A stretch of DNA of 22,741 nt from Candidatus Zixiibacteriota bacterium (GCA_003641425.1 QNAH01000003.1:1-22741); one strand, 5' to 3'. Shown: positions 1-8,371, numbered from the stretch's first letter. Numbers and translations: made by a program. The notes: generated from the letters alone by a model not told the origin.

Positions 1-600
1 ACCGGTGCTTTCACCGAAAAAGATCTTAAAATCCTCTCGGTCGTGGCGCGCTCCGGTGCAATGGCCCTGGATAATGCCACCCTGCATAAAAGAATGGAAG
101 AACTTACTATTACCGACGAGTTGACAGGTATATTTAATTACCGTTATTTTGCCCTGAAACTGAAAGAGGAACAACGGCGGGCCGCAAGATATAATTTGCC
201 GTTATCTTTGATTATGATTGATATTGACTGGTTTAAGAAGTTTAATGATACTTATGGTCATGAAGTCGGCAATATTGTTTTGCAAAATATTACCATGGTT
301 GTCAAGAAGTGTATAAGAGACGTGGATATATTTGCCCGTTACGGAGGCGAAGAGTTTGTGATTATTTTACCGCAGACACCGAGCTATGAAGTCGCCAGTA
401 TCGGCGAACGTATCCGGCAGTCGATTGAAACATCGACCTTCGGCGGCAGTGACGGCATTCCGGAATTGAGTGTGACCGTGTCGGTTGGAGTCAGTTCCTA
501 CCCTGAAAACGGGAAACCGAACGAGGAGCTTCTGTCAGTTGTCGATCAGGCGCTGTACCGAGCCAAGGGTTCGGGTAAAAACAAAGTGTGTGTGATTTAG
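1..600 (+). CDS. GAF-GGDEF diguanylate cyclase, 5' end cut by the window
   Basis: Makes cyclic di-GMP from two GTP. The frame is open from base 1, so the gene starts upstream of the window; the GTG at 43 is not its start. The first ~25 codons look like the last strand and helix of a GAF domain (FTEKDLKIL, then ALDNATLH), a sensory domain common ahead of GGDEF. The GGDEF domain follows: TDELTG, the metal/substrate segment MIDIDWFKKFND, YGHEVGN, and the active-site loop GGEEF at bases 343-357. RDVD lies five residues before GGEEF, which matches the RxxD inhibitory site, so product feedback is likely. All key residues are present, so the enzyme should be active. Its TAG stop abuts the ATG of nagZ, which suggests translational coupling with the peptidoglycan recycling genes. 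What the GAF domain senses cannot be told. Confidence 0.93.
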   Translation, partial: TGAFTEKDLKILSVVARSGAMALDNATLHKRMEELTITDELTGIFNYRYFALKLKEEQRRAARYNLPLSLIMIDIDWFKKFNDTYGHEVGNIVLQNITMVVKKCIRDVDIFARYGGEEFVIILPQTPSYEVASIGERIRQSIETSTFGGSDGIPELSVTVSVGVSSYPENGKPNEELLSVVDQALYRAKGSGKNKVCVI

Positions 601-1587
601 ATGATCGAGCGTATTGGACAATTGTTTATAATCGGCTTTGACGGTGCAAAACCGCCTGATGATTTTGTGGAGTTTATGGTTTCAGAGAATATCGGCGGTG
701 TGATCCTGTTTGAGAAAAGCTGTAATCCGCATGCCAATGCGGAAAGGTTGATAAAGGATATCAATGCCGTCTCTCCGCGGGTGCCGTTTATTGCGGTCGA
801 TCAGGAGGGAGGACGGGTTTGCCGTTTCCGCGGCGCCCCCGCCGAATACCCATCACCATCGAAATTCAAAAGCCGTTCCGATCTTGAGAGTTATGCCGAG
901 CAATTCAGCCGGGCCGCATATTATATCCATTCACTGGGCGTCAATCTTCTTCTCGGGCCGGTGGCCGATCTGGGTCTGAATGACAAAAACGAATGTCTGC
1001 GAGGACGTACATTCGGGAAAAACCCGGCCCATGTCATTCCCTATATCGAGAAGACGATTAAAATTTGCAGGCGTATCGGACTGCTGACCTGTCTCAAACA
1101 CTTCCCGGGGCTTGGTGCGGCAAGTCAGGACCCGCATCACAAGCTGGCCACCGCCGATTATGACTTGCAGACATTTTTGAATCGCGAGGCACTTACATTC
1201 AAGGCCGGTATTGATCTCGGCGCGGATATGGTGATGAGCACTCATATTCTCCTGCCCAAACTGGATTCCAGAATGGCCACCGAATCGGAAGTGATCGTGA
1301 ACCTGTTCCTTCGCGAAAAACTGAATTTCGATGGAGTGGCTATTTCCGATGATCTCCTGATGAAGAGTTTCGGGGCATCGGAAAACTACGGCGAGCGGGC
1401 CTTGCGGGCGTTTAAGGCCGGACATGATATCCTGCTGTTCGGGCCCGATTTCGATGCCGCCAAATCGGCCATTGCACATTTCAAACAGGCATATCGAGAC
1501 GGTGAAATCGACGATGAGAGACTGACAATATCGCTGGATAGAATATCCGGGATAAAATCGAAATTAACATCTTCCGTTATTTTTTAG
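601..1587 (+). CDS. nagZ: beta-N-acetylhexosaminidase NagZ (GH3)
   Basis: Cytoplasmic glycosidase that removes GlcNAc from GlcNAc-anhydroMurNAc (peptide) during cell-wall recycling. The protein has 328 residues, the usual length of single-domain NagZ, and no signal peptide. Visible motifs: VDQEGGRV (66-73), KHFPGLG (166-172), the DPH catalytic loop (177-179) that carries the Asp-His acid/base dyad, and SDD (249-251), whose first Asp should be the nucleophile. Two positions differ from the common KHFPGHG...DSH pattern (H to L, S to P), but the dyad and nucleophile are kept, so I expect activity. The ATG directly follows the stop of the cyclase gene with no clear ribosome site, so re-initiation is likely. 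The following gene, anmK, acts on the other product. Family call is firm; exact substrate is inferred from the neighbours. Confidence 0.93.
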   Translation: MIERIGQLFIIGFDGAKPPDDFVEFMVSENIGGVILFEKSCNPHANAERLIKDINAVSPRVPFIAVDQEGGRVCRFRGAPAEYPSPSKFKSRSDLESYAEQFSRAAYYIHSLGVNLLLGPVADLGLNDKNECLRGRTFGKNPAHVIPYIEKTIKICRRIGLLTCLKHFPGLGAASQDPHHKLATADYDLQTFLNREALTFKAGIDLGADMVMSTHILLPKLDSRMATESEVIVNLFLREKLNFDGVAISDDLLMKSFGASENYGERALRAFKAGHDILLFGPDFDAAKSAIAHFKQAYRDGEIDDERLTISLDRISGIKSKLTSSVIF

Positions 1588-1589
1588 CT

Positions 1590-2771
1590 ATGCTGAAAAA
1601 ACTGCTCGACAGGAAGTGCCTGAATATAATTGGACTGAATTCGGGAACATCGGCCGACGGGCTCGATCTGGCCGCGGTAAAAATAAACCTCGTCTCGAAA
1701 AAACCGTCCATAAAATTCATAGCCGGCAAAACCGTCAGGTACCCCCACAATCTATTTCGTCGTCTGGATGATGCAATCAACAATCGAATATCTTCCATCG
1801 ATGATCTTATCGGATTGGACAGGGAACTTGGCGCGTTTTACGGTACTCAAACCGAGCGCTTCCGCCGCAGTCTGAAAGATAAGAAATTTAATGCAAACCT
1901 GGTCGCCTCGCACGGTCAGACAGTGCGGCATCTTCCGGGGAAAATAAAAATCGGCAACAAAAAACAAAGCGCGACTTTACAACTGGGACATCCCGAGTCC
2001 ATCGCGGCCGCAACCGGATTACCTTTGATTGCCGATTTCCGCCAGGCTGATATCGCCCGCGGCGGGGAAGGTGCCCCGATAACTTCACCGGCCATGCATT
2101 ATCTCTTTGCCGACCGGCGTGAACATCGACTCCTGATAAATATTGGAGGTATCTCCAACTATTTTTTGTTTCCCGGGGGCGGTCAGATAAAAAAGACTCA
2201 GGCCGCCGACTGCGGTCCGGGTAATTCGCTTATGGATATTATTGCCCGGCAATACTTCAAGAAAAATTATGATAATAACGGTCAACTGGCATCGAAGGGC
2301 AATATTTCAAGGAGGCTTTTAACGATCTTGATGGCGGACAGTTTCCTGAAAGGCAAATTCGGCCCTTCGACCGGACGAGAAAGGTTCGGCGAACGCTTCG
2401 TCGAAAAGATACTTGAGAACGCTGCAAAACTGAGAATAAATAAACAGGATGTCCTGGCAACGACTGCCGAACTTACAGCCTCGGCAGTAGCCCATTCGAT
2501 AAAAAATATTATTCGCCGGTACAGACTGGATCGAGTATATTTATTCGGAGGCGGATTGAAAAACAGGTATTTATTGAAACGATTAGAAGAAAATATACCG
2601 GGTATCGATTTTTTATCTGTCAAAAATCTGGGATATGATCCGGACTATCTCGAAGCGATTTGCTATGCCGTCTTGGGAGCCATGACAATACACTCTCTGT
2701 CGTCGGGGACCCGGCAGGTGACGGGCGCCTTATCGAACAGCATCGCCGGCCGGATAATACAAGCGTATTGA
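1590..2771 (+). CDS. anmK: anhydro-N-acetylmuramic acid kinase AnmK
   Basis: Uses ATP to open the 1,6-anhydro ring of anhydroMurNAc and phosphorylate it, giving MurNAc-6-phosphate in the cytoplasm. The protein has 393 residues, close to the family's usual 370-390. Seen in order: the N-terminal phosphate loop GLNSGTSADGLD (15-26; the family norm is GLMSGTSxDGxD), SHGQTVRH, ADFRQADIARGGEGAP, NIGGISN, the ADCGPGN segment holding the conserved catalytic-region Asp, GGGLKN, and the family C-terminal YLEAICYAVLG. It starts two bases after nagZ with little ribosome-site signal, so translation is probably coupled. It completes the NagZ step, since NagZ releases the anhydroMurNAc it uses. The next enzyme of the route, MurQ etherase, is not in the window. 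Confidence 0.95.
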   Translation: MLKKLLDRKCLNIIGLNSGTSADGLDLAAVKINLVSKKPSIKFIAGKTVRYPHNLFRRLDDAINNRISSIDDLIGLDRELGAFYGTQTERFRRSLKDKKFNANLVASHGQTVRHLPGKIKIGNKKQSATLQLGHPESIAAATGLPLIADFRQADIARGGEGAPITSPAMHYLFADRREHRLLINIGGISNYFLFPGGGQIKKTQAADCGPGNSLMDIIARQYFKKNYDNNGQLASKGNISRRLLTILMADSFLKGKFGPSTGRERFGERFVEKILENAAKLRINKQDVLATTAELTASAVAHSIKNIIRRYRLDRVYLFGGGLKNRYLLKRLEENIPGIDFLSVKNLGYDPDYLEAICYAVLGAMTIHSLSSGTRQVTGALSNSIAGRIIQAY

Positions 2772-2781
2772 GGGACATGAT

Positions 2782-4062
2782 GTGAAGATATCGACATCAG
2801 ATGCATTAAACCATTTTATCAAGCACTTTATTCGCTGGGGAACGATGGTTCTTCTTATTGTCATTGTCTGGGGATGCGGCGTTGTGCCGACTCTCAGAGA
2901 AGGTTCCGAGGGAAGTTATGTGCGGCTGCCGTTTGTGCGTATTCTTGTGGCATCGGGAAACGCGGAGATGTCGATTGCCGGGAATAAACCGGTCTCGGTG
3001 GAATGCATGAAAGACGGTAAAAGCCTGGTGTACTATGCGTCGCACCCGATCACGGTCAGAATAAACAAAGGTCTCCTCTCGATCAGTGTGCGGGGAAGTT
3101 TGATCGGTGAACGGCTTGGCGAGGTCATGATCACTCCGCGCAGCCGTAATGGTTTGCTTCAGTACAATAATATAAGCTATCGCGGACTGTTCAAGGTTAT
3201 TCCCAACGGGCGAAGCCTGGAACTAATCAATATCGTGCATCTGGATGAATATCTAAAAGGTGTGGTCCCGCCGGAGATCGGCTGGGCCGGAGAACCCGAA
3301 TTCGAGGCTGTCAAGGCGCAGGCGGTCGCCGCGCGCACCTATGCCATGAGCCGATTGGCACAGTACCCGAATAAGCCTTATGATATGAAGTCCGATATTA
3401 CCGATCAGGTGTACCACGGAGTCGAAGTCGAAACACCGCTGGTCTCGAAAGCGATCGATCAGACACGAGGTTATGTTATCAAGTACAACGATGAACTTAT
3501 CAATGCCTATTATCATTCGACCTGCGGCGGCTATACCGATGATATCGATGAGGTCTGGGACAAGAAATCGGAACCGTACCTGCGGGCCGTCAATGACAGC
3601 GGCTTCTGTTCATGGTCGAAATATTACAATTGGGAAGAAAAATATACTGCCGAACAATTAAGAATGCGTATCGAAGAATACCTTTCGTCGGAACGGGGGA
3701 AAGTGATCCGTATCGGCGACATTACCGATATGTACATCAAGTCGTACACTCCCGGGGGGCGCATCTCAGAGCTGACGGTGCAGACCGACAAGGGAAGTTA
3801 TGATCTCGGGCGGGATAAAATCCGCTGGGTATTCAAACGTTCGTCGAATCCCGAGATGATTTTGCAGTCGGCCAGATTCTCGGTCAAACTCAAGAAAAAC
3901 GGAAACGGCAAAGTCGAAATGGTGGAATTGATCGGGAGCGGCTACGGTCATGGTGTCGGGATGTGTCAGTGCGGCGCGATAGGGATGTCGCGCGCGGGCC
4001 GCAAATTCGATGATATTCTGACTTTTTATTACAGCAACACAAATCTGGTCAAGCTATATTAA
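2782..4062 (+). CDS. SpoIID/LytB-domain peptidoglycan-cleaving lipoprotein
   Basis: Likely a surface enzyme that cleaves glycan strands. B. subtilis SpoIID, the family reference, is a lytic transglycosylase leaving anhydroMurNAc ends. The GTG start at 2782 is chosen because TGAGGGA lies seven bases upstream and the nearby ATGs at 2777 and 2780 run at once into stops. Residues 1-32 form a charged head, a hydrophobic segment and WGC, a loose lipobox with Cys32, so a lipoprotein is probable though the site is not ideal. The SpoIID domain spans about 145-426: VVPPEIG with candidate catalytic Glu165, VKAQAVAARTYA (177-188), STCGG (246-250) and GHGVGM (389-394). The usual MSQYGA reads MCQCGA. The gene is ten bases after anmK, so its product could supply substrate to NagZ and AnmK. 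Such domains also act in division-linked wall remodelling, and here there is no sporulation context. Confidence 0.88.
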   Translation: MKISTSDALNHFIKHFIRWGTMVLLIVIVWGCGVVPTLREGSEGSYVRLPFVRILVASGNAEMSIAGNKPVSVECMKDGKSLVYYASHPITVRINKGLLSISVRGSLIGERLGEVMITPRSRNGLLQYNNISYRGLFKVIPNGRSLELINIVHLDEYLKGVVPPEIGWAGEPEFEAVKAQAVAARTYAMSRLAQYPNKPYDMKSDITDQVYHGVEVETPLVSKAIDQTRGYVIKYNDELINAYYHSTCGGYTDDIDEVWDKKSEPYLRAVNDSGFCSWSKYYNWEEKYTAEQLRMRIEEYLSSERGKVIRIGDITDMYIKSYTPGGRISELTVQTDKGSYDLGRDKIRWVFKRSSNPEMILQSARFSVKLKKNGNGKVEMVELIGSGYGHGVGMCQCGAIGMSRAGRKFDDILTFYYSNTNLVKLY

Positions 4063-4247
4063 CGATTTACAGTATTCTCAAATTGCTCCCGGACAACGGA
4101 CCTTACCGGCTTATATCGTATAATAGAATGACCGGCAACAGGTTGAGGTTGCGGGTCGATTGAATTTATTAAGTTCGATTGATATGATCTGAAATTTATC
4201 CCCCTATTCCATCCTTTTAGTCTGATATATAATTTTAATATTTGTGA

Positions 4248-4276
4248 TTGCGTCCCCGGGAACCATACGATAACAT
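4248..4276 (+). promoter_or_regulatory. possible sigma-70 promoter for the gene at 4303
   Basis: TTGCGT (4248-4253) and TAACAT (4271-4276) are separated by 17 bases and end 26 bases before the ATG at 4303. Each box matches four of six consensus positions. The sequence around them is AT-rich, so a chance match is possible. No other signal stands out in the 240-base gap 4063-4302. Confidence 0.3.
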
Positions 4277-4302
4277 ATATAATACTGCCGGTATTAAAAA
4301 AT

Positions 4303-5400
4303 ATGAAGCATAAAAAAGTCGTCATCCTGAATTCTCGTCAGGGATTGAGGCCGATCGGAAATGATCCCTGGATTGTAAACTCGCATCGGGCCCTAATGCA
4401 TGCGGCTTCCCGGGACTGCAGACTTCTGACTTCCACAGGGATGAAATCATGGGAGATGGTTTTATTCCTGGCATCGATCACTAAAGCCAATCAGACAATT
4501 TACCTTCCGATTGAAGGCGGCGTGAACTCCGATAAATTCAAAAATGAAATCATCAGGCAATTCAGATTAGAGGCGGTATTATGCGAATGGGTGATTATGA
4601 ATAATACGGCCGATAATAATTGCGATCAGATTCGTGACGGGGGTATCATCGATGATGCCGATATTATTTACCCGGTGTCGATTCGTCCCGGCGGTAATCT
4701 GGAAAAACTGATCGAGACAGCTCGCCGTCGCGGCAAAGAGATCAATAATGATTTCATCGTCGAATATCGAAATACTGCCCATCATTGCCGCATAAATATC
4801 AGCAAAGAAAATATAAATCTGAAAATAGATGATCTGCTCGATGACTATTTGATTCACTGGACCAAAGCGACCAATTCGCGATGGCCGGGCGAATCGTATT
4901 TTGAGTATTACAATTCCGTGTTAAATTCGAGGTCAGTGTATCCCCGAAGCGGATTACATACCTTAAAAAGAATATTAACCGAGCAGAAGATTCGGCCGTC
5001 GGTCAGGCATTATCGTAAGGGGTGGCCGGCAGTGGCGTTTTCATCTCTTGCGCCGGGCGGTGCGGTCGGGCTGATGAAATGGCGGGCTCGGTACCGGGAG
5101 ATGACAATCGAGCCTTATGGTATCGCGATACATAAAGATTATGCCGATACTATCGGCCTTAGGAAGGTCTTTTACGGCAATCCGGAGATGTATGAATATC
5201 TCGAGGATAATGACAAGCCGTATTTCCAGAGTATCGGGACAAAGGGTCACTGGACACCGGAAAGAGAATACCGGCATATCGGTGATATCGATTTATCGTT
5301 GGTACCATCGGATCGAATGGCCGTCATTGTTTTCACTCCCGAAGAACTCGACTTAATCCGGCAGGTTTTTGACGGACACATCCATAGCCTGTGTAAATAG
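4303..5400 (+). CDS. uncharacterised protein: SLOG-like N-terminus plus AbiGi-antitoxin-like C-terminus
   Basis: Function unknown; 365 residues, no signal peptide or membrane segment, so cytoplasmic. The N-terminal half (3-155) reads like a Rossmann-type SLOG/DprA-like nucleotide-binding fold: VVILNSRQ at the start, LTSTGMKSWE (42-51), ADIIYPVSIRPGGN (119-132) and a closing strand FIVEY. A middle signature HWTKATNSRWPGE (185-197) follows. The C-terminal part (218-355) has LKRILTEQKIRPS (221-233), EPYGIAIHKD (270-279), VFYG and PEREYRHIGD (319-328), which resembles the family named after putative AbiGi antitoxins in phage-abortive systems. That likeness is from memory of the pattern, not a search. 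The gene stands alone, transcribed toward a convergent glycosyltransferase, with no partner toxin beside it. The ATG follows an A-rich stretch, not a clear ribosome site. It could be a ligand sensor, a nucleotide-processing enzyme or a lone defence protein. Confidence 0.8.
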   Translation: MKHKKVVILNSRQGLRPIGNDPWIVNSHRALMHAASRDCRLLTSTGMKSWEMVLFLASITKANQTIYLPIEGGVNSDKFKNEIIRQFRLEAVLCEWVIMNNTADNNCDQIRDGGIIDDADIIYPVSIRPGGNLEKLIETARRRGKEINNDFIVEYRNTAHHCRINISKENINLKIDDLLDDYLIHWTKATNSRWPGESYFEYYNSVLNSRSVYPRSGLHTLKRILTEQKIRPSVRHYRKGWPAVAFSSLAPGGAVGLMKWRARYREMTIEPYGIAIHKDYADTIGLRKVFYGNPEMYEYLEDNDKPYFQSIGTKGHWTPEREYRHIGDIDLSLVPSDRMAVIVFTPEELDLIRQVFDGHIHSLCK

Positions 5401-5426
5401 GCGATATTATATTTTGGGAATAGAAC

Positions 5427-6659
5427 TCAGGAGGTCTCGATTTTATCGAGAAGATCCATATAGCGTCCGGCCCATTTATCGCGTGAATGATTATTGCTTA
5501 CGTACTCATGATATTTTCGGCCGAGCTCGTCACCATCGATTTCTTTTTTATAAAGCGAGCGGATAATACTTGCCAGTTGTTCCGGATTTCGCGGTGAAAA
5601 TGTCAGCGCCCCGCCGGCTTTCTCGAGCAGCCTGGTCGTTTCACCTTCATAGGAGCCGAATGCAATCGGTCGTCCTGCCGCCATATATTCGAATATTTTG
5701 GTAGGAAGAGCAACTTTTGCGACAGGGACTTCTTTGAGACATTCCACCAAAACATCACCCGATTTCAAATAAAATGGAATTTGTGAAAGCGGTTGCAGGC
5801 CGATAAATGAGATATTATCCAATTGATACTGCCGGGCAAGTTTTTCAAGGGAGTATTTTTTCTGTCCATCACCGACAAAGACAAAATGAAACTGTTTTTC
5901 ATCAGCCAGTAGTCGGGCCGACTCGATAATCGATTCCAGGGGGCGAACCCACCCAAGAGTCCCGCTGAACATGATCAGGTATTTATCTTCCCAGCCGTAT
6001 TTTTTTCTGATACCGTTTGAATGGCTGTTTATGAAATCATAACCGACACCGGATTTGATCGTTGTAAGATTATTGTGCTCGACTCCATTTTTGGACATCC
6101 AGCTTTCGATCCCCTCGGTAACGCAGACAATATGATTTGCCTTCCGATACAGAAATTTCATCATACGCCCGATAACCCGGGTAAAGATTGATTTATTAAG
6201 ATTTCCGAATTGCTCGCCCGATTCGGGTTGCAGATCCCGTATCTCGAGAACCAGTTTAGTCCTTCGGAACCGGCTTATAATATAGCCGAGAGCGGCCGAG
6301 GTGACAGGCGGGGATGATGCCAGAATAAGGTCGAATTTTCCCTTTATGCGAAAGCTGTTAATTATTGCAGTTGTCAGAAAGGTAAGAAAGCCGATCATTC
6401 GCTTTTTGGGCTGGGCATTGGATGCCGGCAGAACCCATGTTCGCCGGATATCGATGCCATTGATTACCTCGCGGTGATAGAATTTGCCCTTATATTCGGG
6501 CGGAACGATACCGTCGGGATAATTGGGCATGGCCGTTAAAATAGTCACATCATGACCATTATCCTTGAAATGCGAGGCAAATTCAAATAGCCTGCGAACG
6601 GCCCCCCGCTCGGGAGGGAAATGTTGGGTAATCAGTAAGATTCTCATAGCCTTGCGCAT
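5427..6659 (-). CDS. GT4 family glycosyltransferase (WbuB-like)
   Basis: Transfers a sugar from a nucleotide donor onto a lipid-linked or polysaccharide acceptor at the inner face of the membrane, likely for O-antigen or capsule. About 410 residues with two Rossmann halves: the N-terminal ITQHFPPERGAVRRLFEF with NGHDVTILT, and the C-terminal GT4 half with FSGTLGWVRPLESII, FVFVGDGQKK and PTKIFEYMAAGRPIAF. The PPE(R)GA...RRL start and PNYPDG are typical of the WbuB subgroup. Three starts are possible: TTG 6671, ATG 6659 and ATG 6647; none has a good ribosome site. The family normally begins at MRILLITQ (6647), so the true start may be 6647; I list 6659 as the middle choice. It is convergent with the gene ending at 5400. 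No sugar-nucleotide gene adjoins it, but such genes lie 9 kb away. Donor and acceptor cannot be read from sequence. Confidence 0.88.
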   Translation of the reverse strand: MRKAMRILLITQHFPPERGAVRRLFEFASHFKDNGHDVTILTAMPNYPDGIVPPEYKGKFYHREVINGIDIRRTWVLPASNAQPKKRMIGFLTFLTTAIINSFRIKGKFDLILASSPPVTSAALGYIISRFRRTKLVLEIRDLQPESGEQFGNLNKSIFTRVIGRMMKFLYRKANHIVCVTEGIESWMSKNGVEHNNLTTIKSGVGYDFINSHSNGIRKKYGWEDKYLIMFSGTLGWVRPLESIIESARLLADEKQFHFVFVGDGQKKYSLEKLARQYQLDNISFIGLQPLSQIPFYLKSGDVLVECLKEVPVAKVALPTKIFEYMAAGRPIAFGSYEGETTRLLEKAGGALTFSPRNPEQLASIIRSLYKKEIDGDELGRKYHEYVSNNHSRDKWAGRYMDLLDKIETS

Positions 6660-6970
6660 TTTAGACGGCAAATTTACTAAAGTCGCTTAAAAAAAGCAAT
6701 ATAAAAATGCATTTATTTCCCTGCGACAGTTTATGCTTATCTAAAATAAACCTTTCTTTTCAATATTCATCGTATCTTCAGAATGTAATAGAGTACCCGG
6801 CATTAGAAATCTGGGACATATAGATATTTGTCTGGATATCATCGATTGCTTCCAAGCGCACGTCCCCGATATGCTTCCTTTCATCGTTCCAAATCTTAAT
6901 GTATTACCCTTAGGTGGTTGCCGCAAAGATATTCATTCTTTGCGAAAAAATCAAGCCAAGATATATTAAT
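6660..6970. other. intergenic region between two minus-strand genes
   Basis: This 311-base AT-rich gap lies between the OmpA-family gene (upstream on the minus strand) and the glycosyltransferase gene. It must hold the 3' end of the first transcript and probably the promoter of the second, but no promoter boxes stand out. It contains a perfect 8-base inverted repeat (6922-6944) and a 41-codon stretch without a start (minus strand, 6778-6903) that reads like protein and could be the remnant of a gene. A TTG-started minus-strand frame at 6741-6926 shows no protein-like character. No tRNA-like fold was seen. Confidence 0.6.
6922..6944 (-). repeat. perfect inverted repeat after the OmpA-family gene
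   Basis: CGCAAAGA (6922-6929) and TCTTTGCG (6937-6944) pair fully around a 7-base loop, 26 bases past the stop of the minus-strand OmpA gene. On the transcript of that gene the T-run lies before the hairpin, not after it, so it does not fit a standard intrinsic terminator. It could be a 3' stabilising hairpin or a protein site. Confidence 0.45.
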
Positions 6971-8371
6971 TTATTGTATAAAAAAGACCAATTCCACGCG
7001 TCGATTTTTCTGCCGCCCTTCCCTGGTATCATTGGAGGCTATGAAATTGGCCTCGCCACGTCCAACAGGAGTCAAACGGCCTTTATCGACGCCCATATTT
7101 ACGAGATAATCCCGAACCCGGTTGGCTCTCTTTTGAGACAGGCCCTTATTGGCCTCGGAAGTACCGATATTGTCCGTATATCCGTTGATTTCGGTCCTTA
7201 CTCCCGGCGCCTTGATCAAAATACGGGCAATTCCGTTCAATATCTCTTTGGTTGCCCGATCGATTTCAAACGAGCCTGATTGATATTTTATATTCAAAAT
7301 AACCGGTTTTTCGAGAACCGAAAGGTCGATACATCCGTTATGGTCCACGGCCAGACCCGAATCGGAATCGGGGCAATTGTCGAGTCCATCGGGAACGCCG
7401 TCATTATCGCCGTCGGTCGGACAACCGTAACCATCGACCAGCGCCCCCAGGCGATTTCGGGGGCAATTGTCGAGATAATCGGGGACACCATCACAATCAA
7501 CATCGACCGGGCAGCCTCTCAAATCGACCATTCCATAAGCTTCGCTGGGAGTTTCCGGACAATCATCGCTGAAATCAGGAATACCATCACCGTCGGCATC
7601 GGCCCTCTTCTCCACAGGGATTACGATTTCCTGTGGCTGCGGGACATGTTTATCGGTTTCATAAACCGGTTGCATGATTACTTCCCGCGATCTTCCCGAT
7701 TTCCATCCACCGGGTCCGTCCCCCATGCCGAACATATATGTCAGGTTGGCTGCAACCTTGATCTGCCATTTGCTCAGATCATCTTCAAAAACCTGATCGA
7801 ACTCCAGGCCTGCCCCGGTCAGATAATTCGCATATAAATCCAAACCCAGTTTGAATCTCGGGTGGATCCGATATTCCGCGCCAAGCCTTGACAGAAGTAT
7901 GATTTCGGTGGCGGCCAGGTCCACCGTTTCGCCCCTCTCGCCGATTGCTTTCAGAGTCGTGTCGGTATCGGCGTCGGAGATTTTCCAGACTGATATTCCG
8001 CCTCCGAAACCGGCTCCGACGGAAAATCGACTGCTATACGGCATCAGTCGGTAGTCAAGAAACATGGACAGATCATACCCATTCCAGCTTCTGCCGCGCG
8101 TGGCGTCATCCGATCCGAATTTGAACTCATTGTCGGCCGAAGAATCATCATATATTTTGCATTTTGAAAAGCCGATACCCAGCCGCCAGTTATTTTTGAG
8201 ATGAGTATCGAATTTCAGGCCGTATGTATTTTCGACAGTGTACCACGGCGGAGTTCCGCCCAGCAACGTTGTATATCCGGTGTTGAGACCTGCCGAAAAG
8301 CGATGAAATCCCTCAGCCTTTAGCGGGGTAGCAAATAAAAGCAGTAAGACAATTACTTTCAGAATCTTCAT
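6971..8371 (-). CDS. OmpA-family outer-membrane protein with thrombospondin type 3 repeats
   Basis: Anchors the outer membrane to peptidoglycan and may act as a porin or surface protein. Residues 1-19 are a signal peptide (hydrophobic run, cleavage likely after PLKA). Residues 20-215 alternate in the way of an eight-strand barrel (GLGIGFSK-type strands, aromatic strand ends such as NLTYMFG). Residues 257-347 carry three calcium-binding thrombospondin type 3 units: DADGDGIPDFSDDCP, DVDCDGVPDYLDNCP and DGDNDGVPDGLDNCP. Residues 355-466 form the OmpA C-terminal domain with NGYTDNIGTSEAN (396-408), LSQKRANRVRDYL and GRQKNRRVEL, the peptidoglycan-binding helices and Arg. The order barrel, TT3, OmpA is common in this family. 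It stands divergent from nfi across a 260-base gap, which should contain its promoter. The start ATG at 8369-8371 precedes a clean signal peptide; ribosome site is weak. Confidence 0.93.
   Translation of the reverse strand: MKILKVIVLLLLFATPLKAEGFHRFSAGLNTGYTTLLGGTPPWYTVENTYGLKFDTHLKNNWRLGIGFSKCKIYDDSSADNEFKFGSDDATRGRSWNGYDLSMFLDYRLMPYSSRFSVGAGFGGGISVWKISDADTDTTLKAIGERGETVDLAATEIILLSRLGAEYRIHPRFKLGLDLYANYLTGAGLEFDQVFEDDLSKWQIKVAANLTYMFGMGDGPGGWKSGRSREVIMQPVYETDKHVPQPQEIVIPVEKRADADGDGIPDFSDDCPETPSEAYGMVDLRGCPVDVDCDGVPDYLDNCPRNRLGALVDGYGCPTDGDNDGVPDGLDNCPDSDSGLAVDHNGCIDLSVLEKPVILNIKYQSGSFEIDRATKEILNGIARILIKAPGVRTEINGYTDNIGTSEANKGLSQKRANRVRDYLVNMGVDKGRLTPVGRGEANFIASNDTREGRQKNRRVELVFFIQ

Noticed and set aside
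931..1479. 182-codon minus-strand open frame
   Set aside because: Lies wholly inside nagZ on the other strand; no ribosome site, no protein motif. nagZ has all family motifs.
4059..4325. 88-codon minus-strand frame in the 4063-4302 gap
   Set aside because: Reads across the start of the 4303 gene, has no domain or signal peptide of note, and composition is that of a spacer.
6741..6926. 61-codon minus-strand frame from a TTG
   Set aside because: No protein-like pattern; a different frame of the same region is more protein-like but lacks a start.
7280..7837. 185-codon plus-strand frame
   Set aside because: Antisense of the OmpA TT3 repeats; the repeated GDTITI-type pattern is a mirror of the calcium repeats.
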